A stretch of 64,000 nucleotides of DNA, taken from contig CM028925.1 in NCBI GenBank assembly GCA_016801845.1, positions 4,045,001-4,109,000 of the forward strand. The letters are read 5' to 3'. The stretch's first letter is position 1; every line of letters starts with the position of its first letter. Source of the DNA: Polydactylus sextarius. Its lineage: Eukaryota; Chordata; Actinopteri; Polynemidae. The translations under genes and the position numbers were made by a program. The notes below the pieces were generated by a model. The model saw only the letters and a program-made list of their open reading frames with translations, had not been told where the DNA came from and searched no databases. Below, piece by piece: positions 34,705 through 47,606 of the stretch.

Positions 34705-36281
34705 ATGAAGCTGAGTCAAGCTTTCTCCCACTCTCCTTCCTGTTTCCTGTCTCTATCAGTCCCAAAACTAATTTAATTAAAAGAAAGAAAGAAGTGGTTT
34801 TGTAAAGTCAATGCTAAGATTAGCTTCTGACCCATCATGTTTATGACATTTAACAGATCTCAGATTTAACAGATTTAAGATCTCTATCTTTCCCTTCACA
34901 AAGTGCCGACTGAATGACTTTGCTGCAGTTGGTAAAAAATGTACTTTCTGTCATGTGAAAAGTTTCTCTTGTCGTCCTGATCTGTGAACATGGTTTATTG
35001 GTTCTCTGTGTTCATTCATCAAAAGATTGTTCAACCAGTTTATGTGAACGTGTCTACTTATCTAGTATCTTTGTGAGGCCCAGTTTGAGTGTTACACACC
35101 TTGACAGATTGACTGATTTTACCTTCACGATTGACATTTAGTGTTAAGACTTGGTTCAGGGTTTAGGTTAGTCTCAGGTTCAGGTGTTTAGTTGTGATGG
35201 TTGAGGTTGGGGTAAATAGCTAGGGAATATATTATGTCAATGAGTGTCCTCACAATGGTAGAAGCACGTGTGTGTGTGTGTGTGTGATTGATGCTCCAGC
35301 AGAGTGCAGTGGTTAGCATTAAAGTGCAGCCTCTCGGGTTCCTGTGGTGTCAATATCAGCAGCATCACAGTGGATGATCTCTGAGCTGTCCCACTGCACC
35401 ACTCTCACCACACAGCTCCTCTGTCTTTCTTCTGCTCTAATCTTTGATCATCACCTTCTCTTCTTTTATTCTCTTTCACTCAGCCTCTTCTTTCATTTGA
35501 CTTATCCATCTCTTCTTTGACAACCCTGGCACATCATCAATCTCAAACTTGCAACTGAGGTTCACAGACTTGAAAAAGTTCTGCCAGAGAATCACTCCAG
35601 TCTTATTACGGTGTGTTCAATTCACAAACACATTCTTATAAGCCAAAGTAAGCACTCCATATATATATGTTCAGAACATATCTTGTTTCTCCAGGCTCTC
35701 TGCTTTATTTTTTGGCACACTAAGTACACTAGTTGTGTTAAAACTGCAAGTTTCCAACGACGGTCACGTCTTTGTCCTCCATTTCTCAGCAGAATCGTGT
35801 AAAAAAAATTCTTTATGTTTGGTCCGAACATGTTATAAGACAATGCCTGCGTGTTAAAAAGTTGGTAGGTGTGATAATTATCCTATTTGATGAAAATGGC
35901 CTCAGTCTAACCTCTAACATCCTGTGCATCACACTCATGATGAAGCCACCCAGAGAAATGATCACACTCCAAAAAATCTGCTTCTGTTTCACTTTGTGTC
36001 TCTTCTCCCTCTCCACCCCCCCTCCTCCTCCTCTATCATCTATCTCTATCTCTCTCACCCTCCTCCTCCCTCCCTGTGTTTGTGTCTTTTGCCCACTGCG
36101 GTGGTCTCCGGTTTCCTTAATGGTTCCCAAGATGCACTGTGGCTTTGTGGGGGGAATATGTGCATGTGCGTGTGTGTGTGTGAGCGCGCGCATGTGTGGC
36201 CAGCGAAAGGTGATGCGGTCATTTTGACACATGAGAGGTTTTCCATCAGCAGCTAGAGCTGCTTCAAAGGCACTTTTACGT

Positions 36282-36325
<44 letters not shown>

Positions 36326-37099
36326 CCATAATCCCAGAGAAACCATGGACACAATCAAACTGAGGAAATTCACACATTATGTACATTAGAGTTGTAAAGT
36401 GCTCCATTGAGCTGAAAGCGGCAAGTGACCGTGTCTCTAATGTGAACACATCTGATCTTTATTGTAAAACGACGTGTTGCTTTAACATTGTTAGCAGTGT
36501 TCAGTCGCCTAAAAAACAGAAGTCTTCAGTATTGATTTAGCAGCCAGACATTTTTTTTTGTCAATCACATTTCGTGAAACTACACAATGCATTTATATAC
36601 TTTATAACTATCAAAGTTATGGAGAAAGTAAACTTTTAAAGCTGTAATTGAGAAGCCCAGTTAGGCCATAGCTCCAGCCGCAAATGCCATAGAACATACC
36701 AGAACATGAAAAAACAGGAAGTGACAACCTAACACTTAAAAATAAAACGTAATTGTTCAAAAGCATCACTCATTGTCAAACGATTCCAAGTGTTGTTGTT
36801 GGATGAAGCTGTGTGGTCACAGTCAGCTCAAAGGGAAATCACGATATGTGCACAGTTTGCTTCAACGTGACAAGTATATATATATACTATATATACTATA
36901 CTGTATACCTCATACTGTTACAATTTTTAACTAACTGGGATCCAAAGATGCAGACAATCACCAAGGCAGGAGCAGGTGTAGAACAACAAAACACCAAAAG
37001 CACAAGTATCAAAAACAAAGTACAAACAAAAGTCTAAAGCTATAACTATAAACTAAGGACACAGAGATGACTGAAACAAAGACTGGAAAACACTATGAC
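34704..37099. other. No gene seen
   Basis: Contains the CA array at 36.3 kb, a CCTCCTCCTC/ATCTCTATC pyrimidine-rich stretch at 36006-36075, and TA runs near 36877-36895. No gene recognised. Confidence 0.5.
36284..36322 (+). repeat. CA microsatellite
   Basis: A 39-bp AC run. A shorter TG run interrupted by GCGCGCG lies at 36163-36191. Confidence 0.95.
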
Positions 37100-37668
37100 T
37101 TAAGTGATGGTCCAGAGTCATTTAAAACCAGGTCCCCCTCAAAAGTTATTTTATGTTTATCAAATTAAAATTGTGTGTGACCGTCTTTTGTCAGTCAGTC
37201 AGTCAGCCAAATGTATCTAAATCGCCATTTTTGAACCACTAATAAATCTGGAACACCCTTCATGTTGTTCCAGATCAGCAGATTCGTCAATGTCCTCATT
37301 CTTCACGGACACATCGGCCGGTTGTTCGGGAAAATGACAAATCTACACATCTCGAACACCCTTTATCACCAGTTCTTATGAAAACAAGACACTGGGTAAG
37401 TCTTGTAAAACAGTCTTTATAATAACCTCTCGGTTCACTTACTAAGTTATCAATACTTCGGTTTATGTGTAGGTACCTTATTCATGCTACTGCTGAAGCG
37501 AAGTGATATTTTGAGCTTTATTAGTGGTTAAAAAATGACAGTTTAGATACATTTGGCTGGTGGCCCCATTTACTTTCATTGTTAACTATTTGGCTGTGAA
37601 AACAAAGATGATCAAACTCAAAATGACTTCAGCCATCGTAACATAGCTCTTGGGGGGTGTTTGACTTT
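37100..37668. mobile_element. Long-inverted-arm element, family B, copy 2
   Basis: Begins TTAAGTGATGGTCCAGAG and carries the same arms: AGCCAAATGTATCTAAATCG at about 37204 and GATACATTTGGCTGGTGGCC at about 37546. The right end is degraded after TTTGACTTTA. Confidence 0.68.
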
Positions 37669-37868
37669 ACAGAATATGATGATAACTGATGGGTCTGGAT
37701 CATCTTGTTTTTTTTCCACATTGCCACATTCTATTTTCCCAGCAGGCCCAGATTCTCCCAGCATGCAACATTTCATCTCACCCCTTTTGTTTGACCAAAC
37801 TGTGTTTCGTGAAAATTTTACTGATTCAGCACAATTTACGTGGCAGACCTCCTTGCTCAACGTGTTAG

Positions 37869-37871
<3 letters not shown>

Positions 37872-37910
<39 letters not shown>
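37872..37910 (+). repeat. TG microsatellite
   Basis: A 39-bp TG run, immediately left of the motif-rich unique block at 37936. Confidence 0.95.
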
Positions 37911-37912
<2 letters not shown>

Positions 37913-40858
37913 ACAGCTCGATATGTTTGCTCAAACTAATTAAAAGCAAGTCGGCGGCAGTGGCGTCGATGGATGTGCCTTTAATGATGTGTGCGGCGGC
38001 GAATATGCAAAATGCCACCGGAGCACCGATTTCATAGCAACAACTTGATTACCTCATTGATTTTTGATGTAAAGTGGCATCAAATATGAATAAATATTCA
38101 CACATTAGTATGTGAGGGAGAAAATCTGTGATATATAGTGGAAGTCAGAGAGGAGATGCAAAAGGTGTGTGCAATGATCCGTGTGTTTATAGGAGAGGCT
38201 GCTTGTGAATTTGACTCCACTTCTATTACTTCTACTACTTGTTGTGAGAACAAGTTTTAGACTTTGAGAGTGAATATTATGGAAAATAAAAATGGAGATT
38301 TCTGAGTGACTAACTCCCAGGGCTCCTACACAGTATGGAAAAGTAAGGAATTTGATTTTAGTTATTTCCAGGTCTGGAAAAGTGTGGAAAAATGAAATTA
38401 GGGTAGGGAGAAATATTTGTTTTTCCAGACTTTTGCCACTCCATTGTTCTTTAAAATTTGTCAGACCCTTCATTATTTTACAATCGCAACTTTTCCGCAA
38501 CTTTCGACTGATTGTTGTTTCCAGTGAAACGTCGAGTCATACGTCAGTGAACTTCCTTGTTTCTTTTGGAAAATGCAAGAAACATATGAGATAATAATAA
38601 TAATAACAATAATAAAGATCCTTTTTTTTAAATACTATTTTTTGGGCATTTTTGCCTTTAATAGGCAGGAAAGGAGACAGGAGAGCCGACTTGGGATTCA
38701 AACTAGCGAAAACTCTACAGCACATATATGCCAACATGGTGTGCCATAACCATTCGGCTATCCAAGGCATCCTAAAAGTCTAACATTTACCTTCCAACAT
38801 CACTGCTAATCACCGTCAGAAGCAGTATCCGTGTAGAGTTCAGGAAAGAGGACGGAGGCAGCTGAATCCAGGACAATTAAAAGTGAAATTACCGTAAATA
38901 ACGCTTAGTGGTTTTACCCCAAATTTCCACTGGATGCACATGCAGCCGGGGCAGCAATTGGGCCCCCAGCTGATTGTATGGGTCAGAAAGTCAGAACCAA
39001 AAAACAACATCTGATTAAGATTCAAACGTTATATTGGGGCAGACCTGACGTCGAGGTTTTCAGACATTATTTCACCCCGTTGACACTATGTAGAAACTAC
39101 ACCATGCTATGCTGTGTGATTGTATTGCCGGCTGAGTCACAAATGCATCCGGTGGATGACGGATCGGAGCCGCAACGCAGCCGTTCCGTGACCTTCACGC
39201 ATCCAGTGGAAATTTTTAAGTACTTAAACAATTTAGGCTGCAACACTCAAAAACACTGCAACACTGCAAAAATGAAATCCTGGAGGAACTGTAAAATATA
39301 GTCTTAAATTCAGATAAAATGTTTGGAACAGATAAACATGTTTAGCCAGGCCACGTTAAACCACCACCAAGTAGATAGTCCATTCTGTTCAAAATGTAGG
39401 CCAAAAAATATTCCTTTTGAAATAGAGAAGTTATATTGAATAACTATCCTCTTGATCTGGTTAACTAGTTACAACAGAGAGTCTAGAAGTCTGAAATTTT
39501 GAAATGTAAAATATGTAGGAACTCTGGACTCCGCCGCACTAACCCTGAACACTAACCCTCAGAATTGCGCCATTCAACTTCCTTCTGTGACCAGGAAGAC
39601 ACACACAAAGTTTCAGAACCTCATCTCAAAAGGAACTAAAGTTATTGACAATGATCAAAATGATCATTGTGGTTAAAACCCCCCAAATCTTAACCCTAAC
39701 ATCTCCCAACTTAGTGTGATCCATTCATGTTCAACAGGACGTTCAACAGTAACAAGATAGAATAAGTTCACTGTGGGAAAACAGACCACAAAGTAAAAAG
39801 ATTCAAATGGAGAAGCTTTTTGTTTGTGGAAATAATGGTCGAATTTGAGTTTCTTTTTTAAACAACCGTGTGGTTATTGTTCCTCATTCACGCTCTGCTT
39901 GTGTGTGTGTGTGTGTGCTATGGTTAACCTTGCGGTTGTGGTAAGCAGCAGTCATTTGCTGTGTGAAACTTTTGACTTCCACAAAGTGAACAATGCAGTG
40001 CGTCATACTGGAGATGACGCAAATGTATGTGAACATGTGTGTGTGTGCAAGACCCGTGGGAAAGATTAAGGCTACACTACTTTGTCATTTTGTTGAAATA
40101 ATAATGAATTTCTGCTCTTGTTTGTTAAAAAAGAAAAAAAAAAAACCTGCGAATTGTCTTGCACGCTTTCAAATGCAGCGCCAGCGATGGTGCACATTTT
40201 TATTTGATCACTGCTGACTCATTCCCTGCATTACACTTGGCTGTTCACACAAACAAGAACACTAAGATGACACCGCTGACATACTTGGTAACAGCTAGGA
40301 GCTCGTTAGCACGATAGCATTGTTAGCTTGGTCGTGGTAAGCTCTAAAAAAAAAATAAAAAAAAAAAACAATATGGAGTTGTATTGCATTTCCTTTGCGT
40401 CCTGAAGAGGGCAGTATGGACCTGTCAGCACTAAATATAAAGAACTGTCTTTGGGTTTCATGAGGAAGTGAAGGGGGAACTTTACTTTCTTTGTTTTTTT
40501 TTTGTTTGTTTTAAATGGAAACACAGACTCAATGCCTAAACATAAAAACAATCAACACGGTTGGATCTTATGATATGATATATACAATTTACTATCAAGG
40601 ACAAATATTTGCTAGATTATGAATCGTGCAGGTAACGTGGCGAAAATTAATTTCACATTTGATCTGAACTCATCAATATTCTGTTTGTTGAACTTTGAAA
40701 CCACAAACTCATAACTGGGTCAACGCTGAGATAATTATTCAGTTTCATTTACAGAAAACTGTCATGGAAATTCAAATTGAAAGTTTTCACACTACTGTTG
40801 CTATACTAACACACTTGGGCGAACCGGTCTCTGTCAAATAAAGGCAAAACACAAAACT
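37911..40858. other. No gene seen
   Basis: Holds a motif-rich unique block (37936-38105), the SINE at 38.63-38.77 kb and A runs near 40130 and 40350. Short frames only. Confidence 0.5.
38633..38770 (-). mobile_element. tRNA-derived SINE
   Basis: The minus strand begins GGATAGCCGAATGGTTATGG (A box), has AGTTTGAATCCCAAG (B box) about 40-50 bases later, then a CTCCTGTCTCCTTTCCTGCC body and a TATTAAAGGCAAAAATGCCC(A)n tail. This is the usual layout of fish tRNA-SINEs, running 5' to 3' on the minus strand with an A-rich end near 38633. Confidence 0.75.
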
Positions 40859-41430
40859 TTAAAGTGCTGGTCCGGAGACCCAGGGTCTATTTTACCATGA
40901 ATACGAGTCAAACACCACCTCACGATCTATTTTACGTTGGTTTAAGTAATATTGAGTTTAATTGTCTTTTGCTTTCACACCCGAATCGCTAACAATCAAA
41001 GTAAATGAGTCAGCCAAACTTATTTATTGCCATTTTTTACCATGTATGTTTCCATCTAATTATGCAGCATTTACACACTTCAAAAGGACGTAACAGGAAA
41101 TACAATGGCGACAACTAAGAAAAAAAAAAAAAAAAAAAGATGAAAAAGTGGAAGGGGCTTAATTTCAGCTTAATTTCTTACTGCAATACTACTGCTACTG
41201 TGAGATGATTAAGATCAACAACAACCTGACAATGGAGGTGAAAGTTCAGAGTTGATAGAAAAGCATTGTGAAATAATAGAAATAATATTGAGTCTTTTGT
41301 TTTCACAGTCAAATCGGTAACAGTAAAAGAAAGTGGGGCAGCCAGCCAAACGTATCTAAATCCCCATTTTTCAACCACTAATAAATCTCAAAATATCACT
41401 TCACTTCAGCAGTAGATTGAATAGGGTCTC
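40859..41430. mobile_element. Long-inverted-arm element, family B, copy 3 (rearranged)
   Basis: Begins TTAAAGTGCTGGTCCGGAG, then holds two left-arm modules (about 40952-41040 and 41289-41390) in direct order, the second better preserved with the ACTAATAAATCTCAAAATATC block. It overlaps a local direct duplication that continues to 41825. Confidence 0.6.
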
Positions 41431-41825
41431 TACACATAAACCAAAGTACTGATAACTTGATAACTGATAACTGTTCCAGAACAGCAGAGTCATCATTTCC
41501 CATCACTTTAAGAAACCTCACCTCTCAGTTTGTTCACACACAGAGACACATGGAAGATAAGGAGCAGATATGTATGTTTCCATCTAATTATGCAGCGTTT
41601 ACACACTTCATGATAATGTAACAGGAAACACAATGGCGACTAATAAAAATAGTGTGTGTACGTGCGTGTGTGTGTGTGTGTGTGGTGGGGGGCAACTTCA
41701 TTTACTTACTGCAATGCGTTCTACTGTGAAATGATGATTAAGACCAACAACAACCTGACACTGGGTGGAAAAGAGTTAGAGTTCAAAGAGTTCAGATTTG
41801 ATGGGAAAGCACTAAAAACAAAACT
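41041..41825 (+). repeat. Direct duplication, about 530-bp period
   Basis: 41041-41290 and 41571-41825 are clearly similar: CATGTATGTTTCCATCTAAT / TATGTATGTTTCCATCTAAT, ACAATGGCGAC in both, and GATTAAGA.CAACAACAACC in both. The unit includes a family B module between the two copies. Confidence 0.65.
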
Positions 41826-43104
41826 CTCAACTAATGTTTTCAACGCTACAGCTCTCAAGAAATGACTGTTCTAAATATTACAAATAACATATTGGTTCCA
41901 TGATGCATGAATCATTTCTGTATTCGTTAAATGAATAAGAGGCTAAGTTTCGCTTTTATGTCAGAGCAATAAATGTTAGTTTAACATGGTGCTTGTGTGT
42001 GTAATATCAGAAAATATTTATCGCGGTACAATATTTCATTTAAATCTCAATATTAAATAGTTACTGACGCAAGTGTTTCTCTCTCTCTTTCTCTCTTTTT
42101 CCCCTCTCCCCTCCTTCCTCTCCTCTGCTTGGTAATCCAACGCTGGAATATGTATCTAAGGATATTTAATAAATTATGTATCTGTTATTTACTAATGGCC
42201 CTATCGACTGCAGATCCTGTCCTGCCTGATAGGATGACGGGGAGAGAGAGAGATAGTGAAGAGGGAAGACATGATGGAGGGACAGAGAGAAAGAGAAAAG
42301 AGAGAGAGACAAGTCTTAAAAGGGTTTCAGTCGTCCCACGGGGAGGACAGAGTGATGCCATCAGTCTTCCCTCCTCTCTCTTGCTTCCTTTCCTTCTCCA
42401 TGTGAAGACAGTTTTTTTTTTTTGTCACATTTGAAGACAGATGACGATAGAAATTTAAACTCCATAGTTAGAGATAGAAAAAAAAAAAGTGTCGCAGAGA
42501 TGTCGCTTGACGAACTTTTTTTCCGAACACCGACACAAATGTGAGGACGTCAGGCGTTGCCGTTTGTTGAGTCTTCCAGTGTGTGTTCACCGAGGGGAAA
42601 AAAAAAGAATGAATGAATGATTCAATGGTCATCGACGGTTAAACGGCTAAAACAGAGAAGAAGACACAAACACAAGAAGAAGAAGAAAAAAAAAGAGGAA
42701 CCTTTTACATGTAGGAGGAAGTAAAGTCACCTGCTAAACTCAAACATGAGGAATAATGAATGTAATGAACGTTTGACTTTTTCACTAATTCTAAACTACT
42801 GAACATGGAATTTAAAAAAAAAACAAACAAAAAAAATTAGATGAGAAACTGGAGACTTGACTGCAAGTCACCAAAACCACCCACAGCAGGTGGTGCTGTT
42901 ACCAATCCTTTGACTGAAGACACTGAACATCAACATTTCACTGAGCCGCTGCAGTGATGACAGTGCTGCTGATCCATTAAAGGCCCTAATGGCAACGATG
43001 AGCTGTAGAGGCCAAGTTATTGTAGCTGGTGAGCTAATCTCACCCTCACACTATAGCATATGTAGCTTCTATAGCTTCTATAGCTTCTTTCCTGGCATTT
43101 TGCT

Positions 43105-43154
43105 TTTATTATATGTATGTGTATGAATGTGTGTGTGTGTGTGTATATTTATAT

Positions 43155-43189
<35 letters not shown>

Positions 43190-43200
43190 CACATATATGG
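43105..43200 (+). repeat. TG/CA/TA compound microsatellite
   Basis: A short TG run, then TATATTTATATA, then a CA run, then (TA) and ATATATGG. The TG and CA parts can pair with each other as a hairpin. A (CATC) tetranucleotide run follows at about 43419-43443. Confidence 0.85.
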
Positions 43201-43659
43201 TCATATATACTGTACTGTATTGTAGTGATACTATTTAATTTCTTTTAAATTATTTTTTAAATTCTTCTATAATACTGTTTCTCCTATATATTTTACACTT
43301 GTGTATATATTTTATCCATAAATTAGCTAAGCTAAATATATATATATGTATGTATCTAGTCTTGTATGTTTGGTTGCAACTTTTGTTGTTTCTGCTGCTG
43401 TAATTTAATTCCTCTATCTGTCCATCCATCCATCCATCCATCCACAATAAAATCACCAATTGATCAATCGATTGACTATGATTGTTACTGTATTACAGTA
43501 ATCACATCAGACAAGAAAGCAACTAAAAATTCCAGAGTTTTTGAAGAGAGTTTGGCATTTAATCCTCCTCCTGCTCCAAAAAAACACACAGCATCAGAGC
43601 TAGAGATTAAAAACTATTAAATAAATTGCGACTACAACTGTGGCTGGAGTCTGTGTGTC

Positions 43660-43664
<5 letters not shown>

Positions 43665-43702
<38 letters not shown>

Positions 43703-43800
43703 TTCTTATCTGTGCTGGATTCAAAACCTTGTGGCACCGAACTTGGGATCAATGGGCCTAGACCAGGAGACGCAGTGTGTACTGTATGTCAGCATATGTT

Positions 43801-43848
<48 letters not shown>

Positions 43849-43995
43849 ACTATATGTGTCTGTACATCACGGTTTGTCTTTAAATATGTGTGTGTGTGTC
43901 CACAGTGGAGCCAGTATGTGACCAGATTATGTTGCATATCGGACCAGTTGTAGAGAACTCAACCAATACACATCTCAAGTGCATGACAAGACTTA

Positions 43996-44047
<52 letters not shown>

Positions 44048-44156
44048 CTGGTCAATATATTTGATTGTTCCAGTAGCTGTATTAGTGGAAAAACAACAGA
44101 ATAGAATTTATTTGAGGGGCAGCAGACAAGGAGACGTGCTGTCTGTGCTGCACACA

Positions 44157-44245
<89 letters not shown>
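43665..44245 (+). repeat. Cluster of four large TG/CA arrays
   Basis: TG at 43665-43700, 43803-43847 and 43999-44043, then CA at 44161-44245 (85 bp). The orientation switches from TG to CA, so the last two can pair in a single strand. Confidence 0.95.
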
Positions 44246-44251
<6 letters not shown>

Positions 44252-45475
44252 TCTCTCTTTCTGTTGCTGTTGTTTCTTGTTGTTTGCCTTTCAGCCTGCA
44301 TCATATAACTGTCAGTGCTCACAATAGGCACAGAGTCACCTCTCACCGCTACCAAACAGCCTCGCTGTCTGTTGCTGCTGTGAGTTATTTTCCTTTTCCT
44401 GTGTGAACTGAGAATCTCGAGCAGGCTGTGCTGCGCAGCTGCACGTCAGACGGCTGCATGCAGAACCAACGTGTTGCAAATACAGATTATAGATCACAAA
44501 CGCTGATACTTGCCAGCTTGTTTTTGCAATTTCAAACATACTTGAGACTCCATAAAGAGGCAAAAAAACATTAATATAAATGGGTTCTGTCTAACACCTG
44601 ACATGTCCAGGGTCCACGTGGTTTAAACAGCAAACCGACATGACATCCACGTCTACGTGGGAGTATTGGTTTTGACTCAGGCTATTATTGGTGCACTTCT
44701 ATCTTGAGACAAAATAAAGAAAAACTGATCACACTTATTGACTAACAGCAACAACAACAACAAAAAAGCCTGGACTCTGAAGTCAACGGTGCAGTATTTC
44801 ACTGTTATTTTAACAGAGGTTTATCAAGATGGTTAAAAATGTACCTACATGTACGTGATGTACACAACGTGCTGCGCGCACTGTATAGAGTTACTTTACT
44901 GCAGCACTGCTGAACTCCACAGACAAAAAAAAAACAGTCTTTTTATGCTTTTTGACAGAAAAAAAAACAGATAAAGCGGTAAAACGGTCTGTTCTGGGAA
45001 AGGCTCAGTTATGACGTCATAGTTTGTGACATCACTTAACTACTATTAATCGTGTGGATAGTGGATGCTGTGACTGAGTGGTCTAAGTCACTAATGAGAA
45101 AGTTTTGTTTCTCTGGAGGCGGAGGGGTTCAGGGAGAGATGAGGAAGAGGGATTGCCGTTTTCTGAGTTATATTTGCTTTCAACTTCTGTTTTCCTTTCA
45201 TTTTGGCGTCAGCCACAGCCGACAGCAGCAAAGTAAAGTCCCAGAAGTTCAGTAAAGTGCGTCAGTTTGCTACAATATAGCTGCTACTCTGACACATACG
45301 TTTCCTGTCTCTGGCCGACTCAGACTCAAACAGGTAAAGTTGAAGTTACATATGTATTTTGAGACATAAAAGAACAGTTTACAATAGTCAAAAAGAGTCA
45401 GTGCTCTCTGTTTGAAACGTCATGCCATCTCTGACCTGCAGGCGTCGCTGTAAATCCGATCTGCGCCGCAGTAAA

Positions 45476-45476
<1 letters not shown>

Positions 45477-45527
<51 letters not shown>
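45477..45527 (+). repeat. CA microsatellite
   Basis: A 51-bp CA run. Confidence 0.95.
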
Positions 45528-45529
<2 letters not shown>

Positions 45530-46119
45530 AGGATGATTCACATTCCGCGTGATGATGCAAAACAAGTCAACAAAACGCGTTTGATTTTTAATAGCTACCA
45601 ACTGGAGCTGGTTGCAATTAAAACAAATCACACTATCAGGTGCTCGTACACATTCAACATTACGGCTTATTTTTAATGAAACAGTCATGTTTTTTATTCG
45701 TCCTAATGTTTTTCACGTCTCTCTCTCAGAGTCCAGTCACCTTTTAGTAAAGTCTTACTCATCACTCACTGAACACACTGAACAGAACAGGGGAGGTTGC
45801 GCTGCATACGTGTGTGTGTGTGCGTAGTGTTTGTTACTCAACAATTAGCTGGTAGCAAGTCACACGACATTGAAAGCAGATGTTTAAATTGCTAACAACT
45901 GGATATTCCAGTAAGACGTTAAGTCTCTGCCAGGGCTCTGCTGCAGTTGCTTCAGGAAGTTCGAAACACCTTCTCCTGAACCTCACGCTGACCCCAACAC
46001 AGTTTTCAGTCCAATGAATACATTTGCGACCAGAGGAGGAAGTGAGTTCAGCCCAGCATGAGTAGAAAACAAGAGGTTAAAGGGACAGAGTGCAGGATGT
46101 GTCCATGAATCTTGCCGTA

Positions 46120-46777
46120 TGTCTCAATTTGCATACTTAGACTTAATATTTAGAGTACGTAAGTGGTAAGTAATGGTCAAAAAGTTGAGTGTGGAACAGT
46201 GGACACACCTTGGCTACGTAGCAGAAGAGGAGGGACGGCGGCGGCATAATCTCTGCTCTGCATGAAGCATGGAGCCACACGAGCAAACATCAGTACTTTC
46301 TTGGTTATAATTGAAAACAAGCCGGCAGATATTTCTCAAATCACCCGACGATTAACGTTACGTTCAGTGGCAATTCACCGTTGTGATCGTCATTTCCAGT
46401 AAGTGCACAACCATTTGAGACAAGACTCCTCTGTGGAAATTTGCGCATTATGGAAGTAAGTAACTTTACTGATCGTCTTCTCTGCAACTGCTTCATCGCT
46501 TTATTATTAATAAACTACAATGCAGTCTCTCTTTCTCTCGCTCTCTATTATTATTATTAAAAATCACACATTGATTTCTCTTTTGACTAAAACTAGACTA
46601 ATATTTCCAGACTTTTAGTCGACTAAAACTTGACTAAAATAAATTATATGTGAATGACTAAATCTGCCAAAAACTAAAAATGACATTTCGTCACAAGACT
46701 AAGCTAAGACTGAATTTAAAAAATAGGTGACAAAATTTACACTAAAGTTTACTAACGGAAGTATCCAAATTGAGACA
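46120..46777. mobile_element. Non-autonomous DNA transposon with 19-bp inverted ends
   Basis: TGTCTCAATTTGCATACTT at 46120-46138 is the reverse complement, with one mismatch, of AAGTATCCAAATTGAGACA at 46759-46777. The 658-bp interior has no long reading frame. Its right part is full of ACTAAAACT / TTAGTCGACTAAAACT motifs seen in old fish repeats. A hAT-type origin is possible, but no target duplication is clear. Confidence 0.65.
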
Positions 46778-47584
46778 CATTATTGTTCTTGTTCTAAACT
46801 TCTCAGAATTGAGTAATTTCCTGTTTATTGATCCGACAAGAAACAATGACACCCGATTGACAGTTTCAAGGACTTTTCTCCATTCGCGTGGAACTTTTTT
46901 ACTTTTTCGACAACAAGATGAGCACTTTTTCTTTAACTGAGTAGAATCTCTGGTAAATCCAGCTTTCATTTTACTTTCCAGCCTCATCGAAACCAATGGA
47001 AACACCATTATATCTGTGGTTGTGGTGGTTGGATGGATCAACGAATCTTCAACTTGGTAGACAACGGTTACTTTCCTGTTTCCAACCCAAAGTCAAAGCT
47101 ATTTTTTTTTTTTTACCCATGGCCCACAATTCTTCCATAACCTCAACTACGTGTTTATTTTGTAACTATAACAACTAAAATCCTCTAACTTTAAACCAAG
47201 AGCCGTGTTTTTCTCTTGAAACTTTATCGAATTGCTTCTGTCACCAACATTCCACTAACCATCAAAAAAAAGAAAAAAAAAAAAAGAAAAAAATGGCTGG
47301 ATATGCAAAAAATTGTAATAATAGTCTCAACAGCTCTAATGGAGGTTTGTTCGTCAATGGGAGATGATGAACATTTGCATGTGTTTATGTGAAAGCGAGT
47401 TTGAAAGTTAGAGATAAAACACAGAACAATCTGTTTTTTTTTTACTGAAATATAAAATGAAAATTCATTAACAATCCAGGAAACAAGAGTCAGGACTCTG
47501 GTGTTGATGTGTACCCTTCAAAATAAAAGCTCTGCTCTCTGCTAATGCAAAATAAGGCCAAACACAGGTCATCCTCAGTGAGGA

Positions 47585-47606
47585 AAAAAAAAAAAAAAAA
47601 AAAAAA
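47585..47606 (+). repeat. Poly-A tract
   Basis: About 22 A's, with further A-rich runs at 47269-47292 and 47629-47640. No retroposed gene or SINE body is recognisable to the left. Confidence 0.85.

Larger units (their letters stand above)
41826..46119. other. No gene seen; microsatellite-dense
   Basis: Dominated by the TG/CA arrays of 43.1-44.25 and 45.48 kb. 42120-42235 is a unique AT-rich block bounded by pyrimidine and GA runs (see findings). Confidence 0.5.

Noticed and set aside
35813..36373. 186-codon minus-strand frame
   Set aside because: It passes through a CA array and a pyrimidine-rich stretch with no recognisable domain; chance frame.
43993..44355. Long TG/CA tracts as a CRISPR-like repeat array
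   Set aside because: There are no repeat-spacer units; these are dinucleotide microsatellites in a vertebrate genome.
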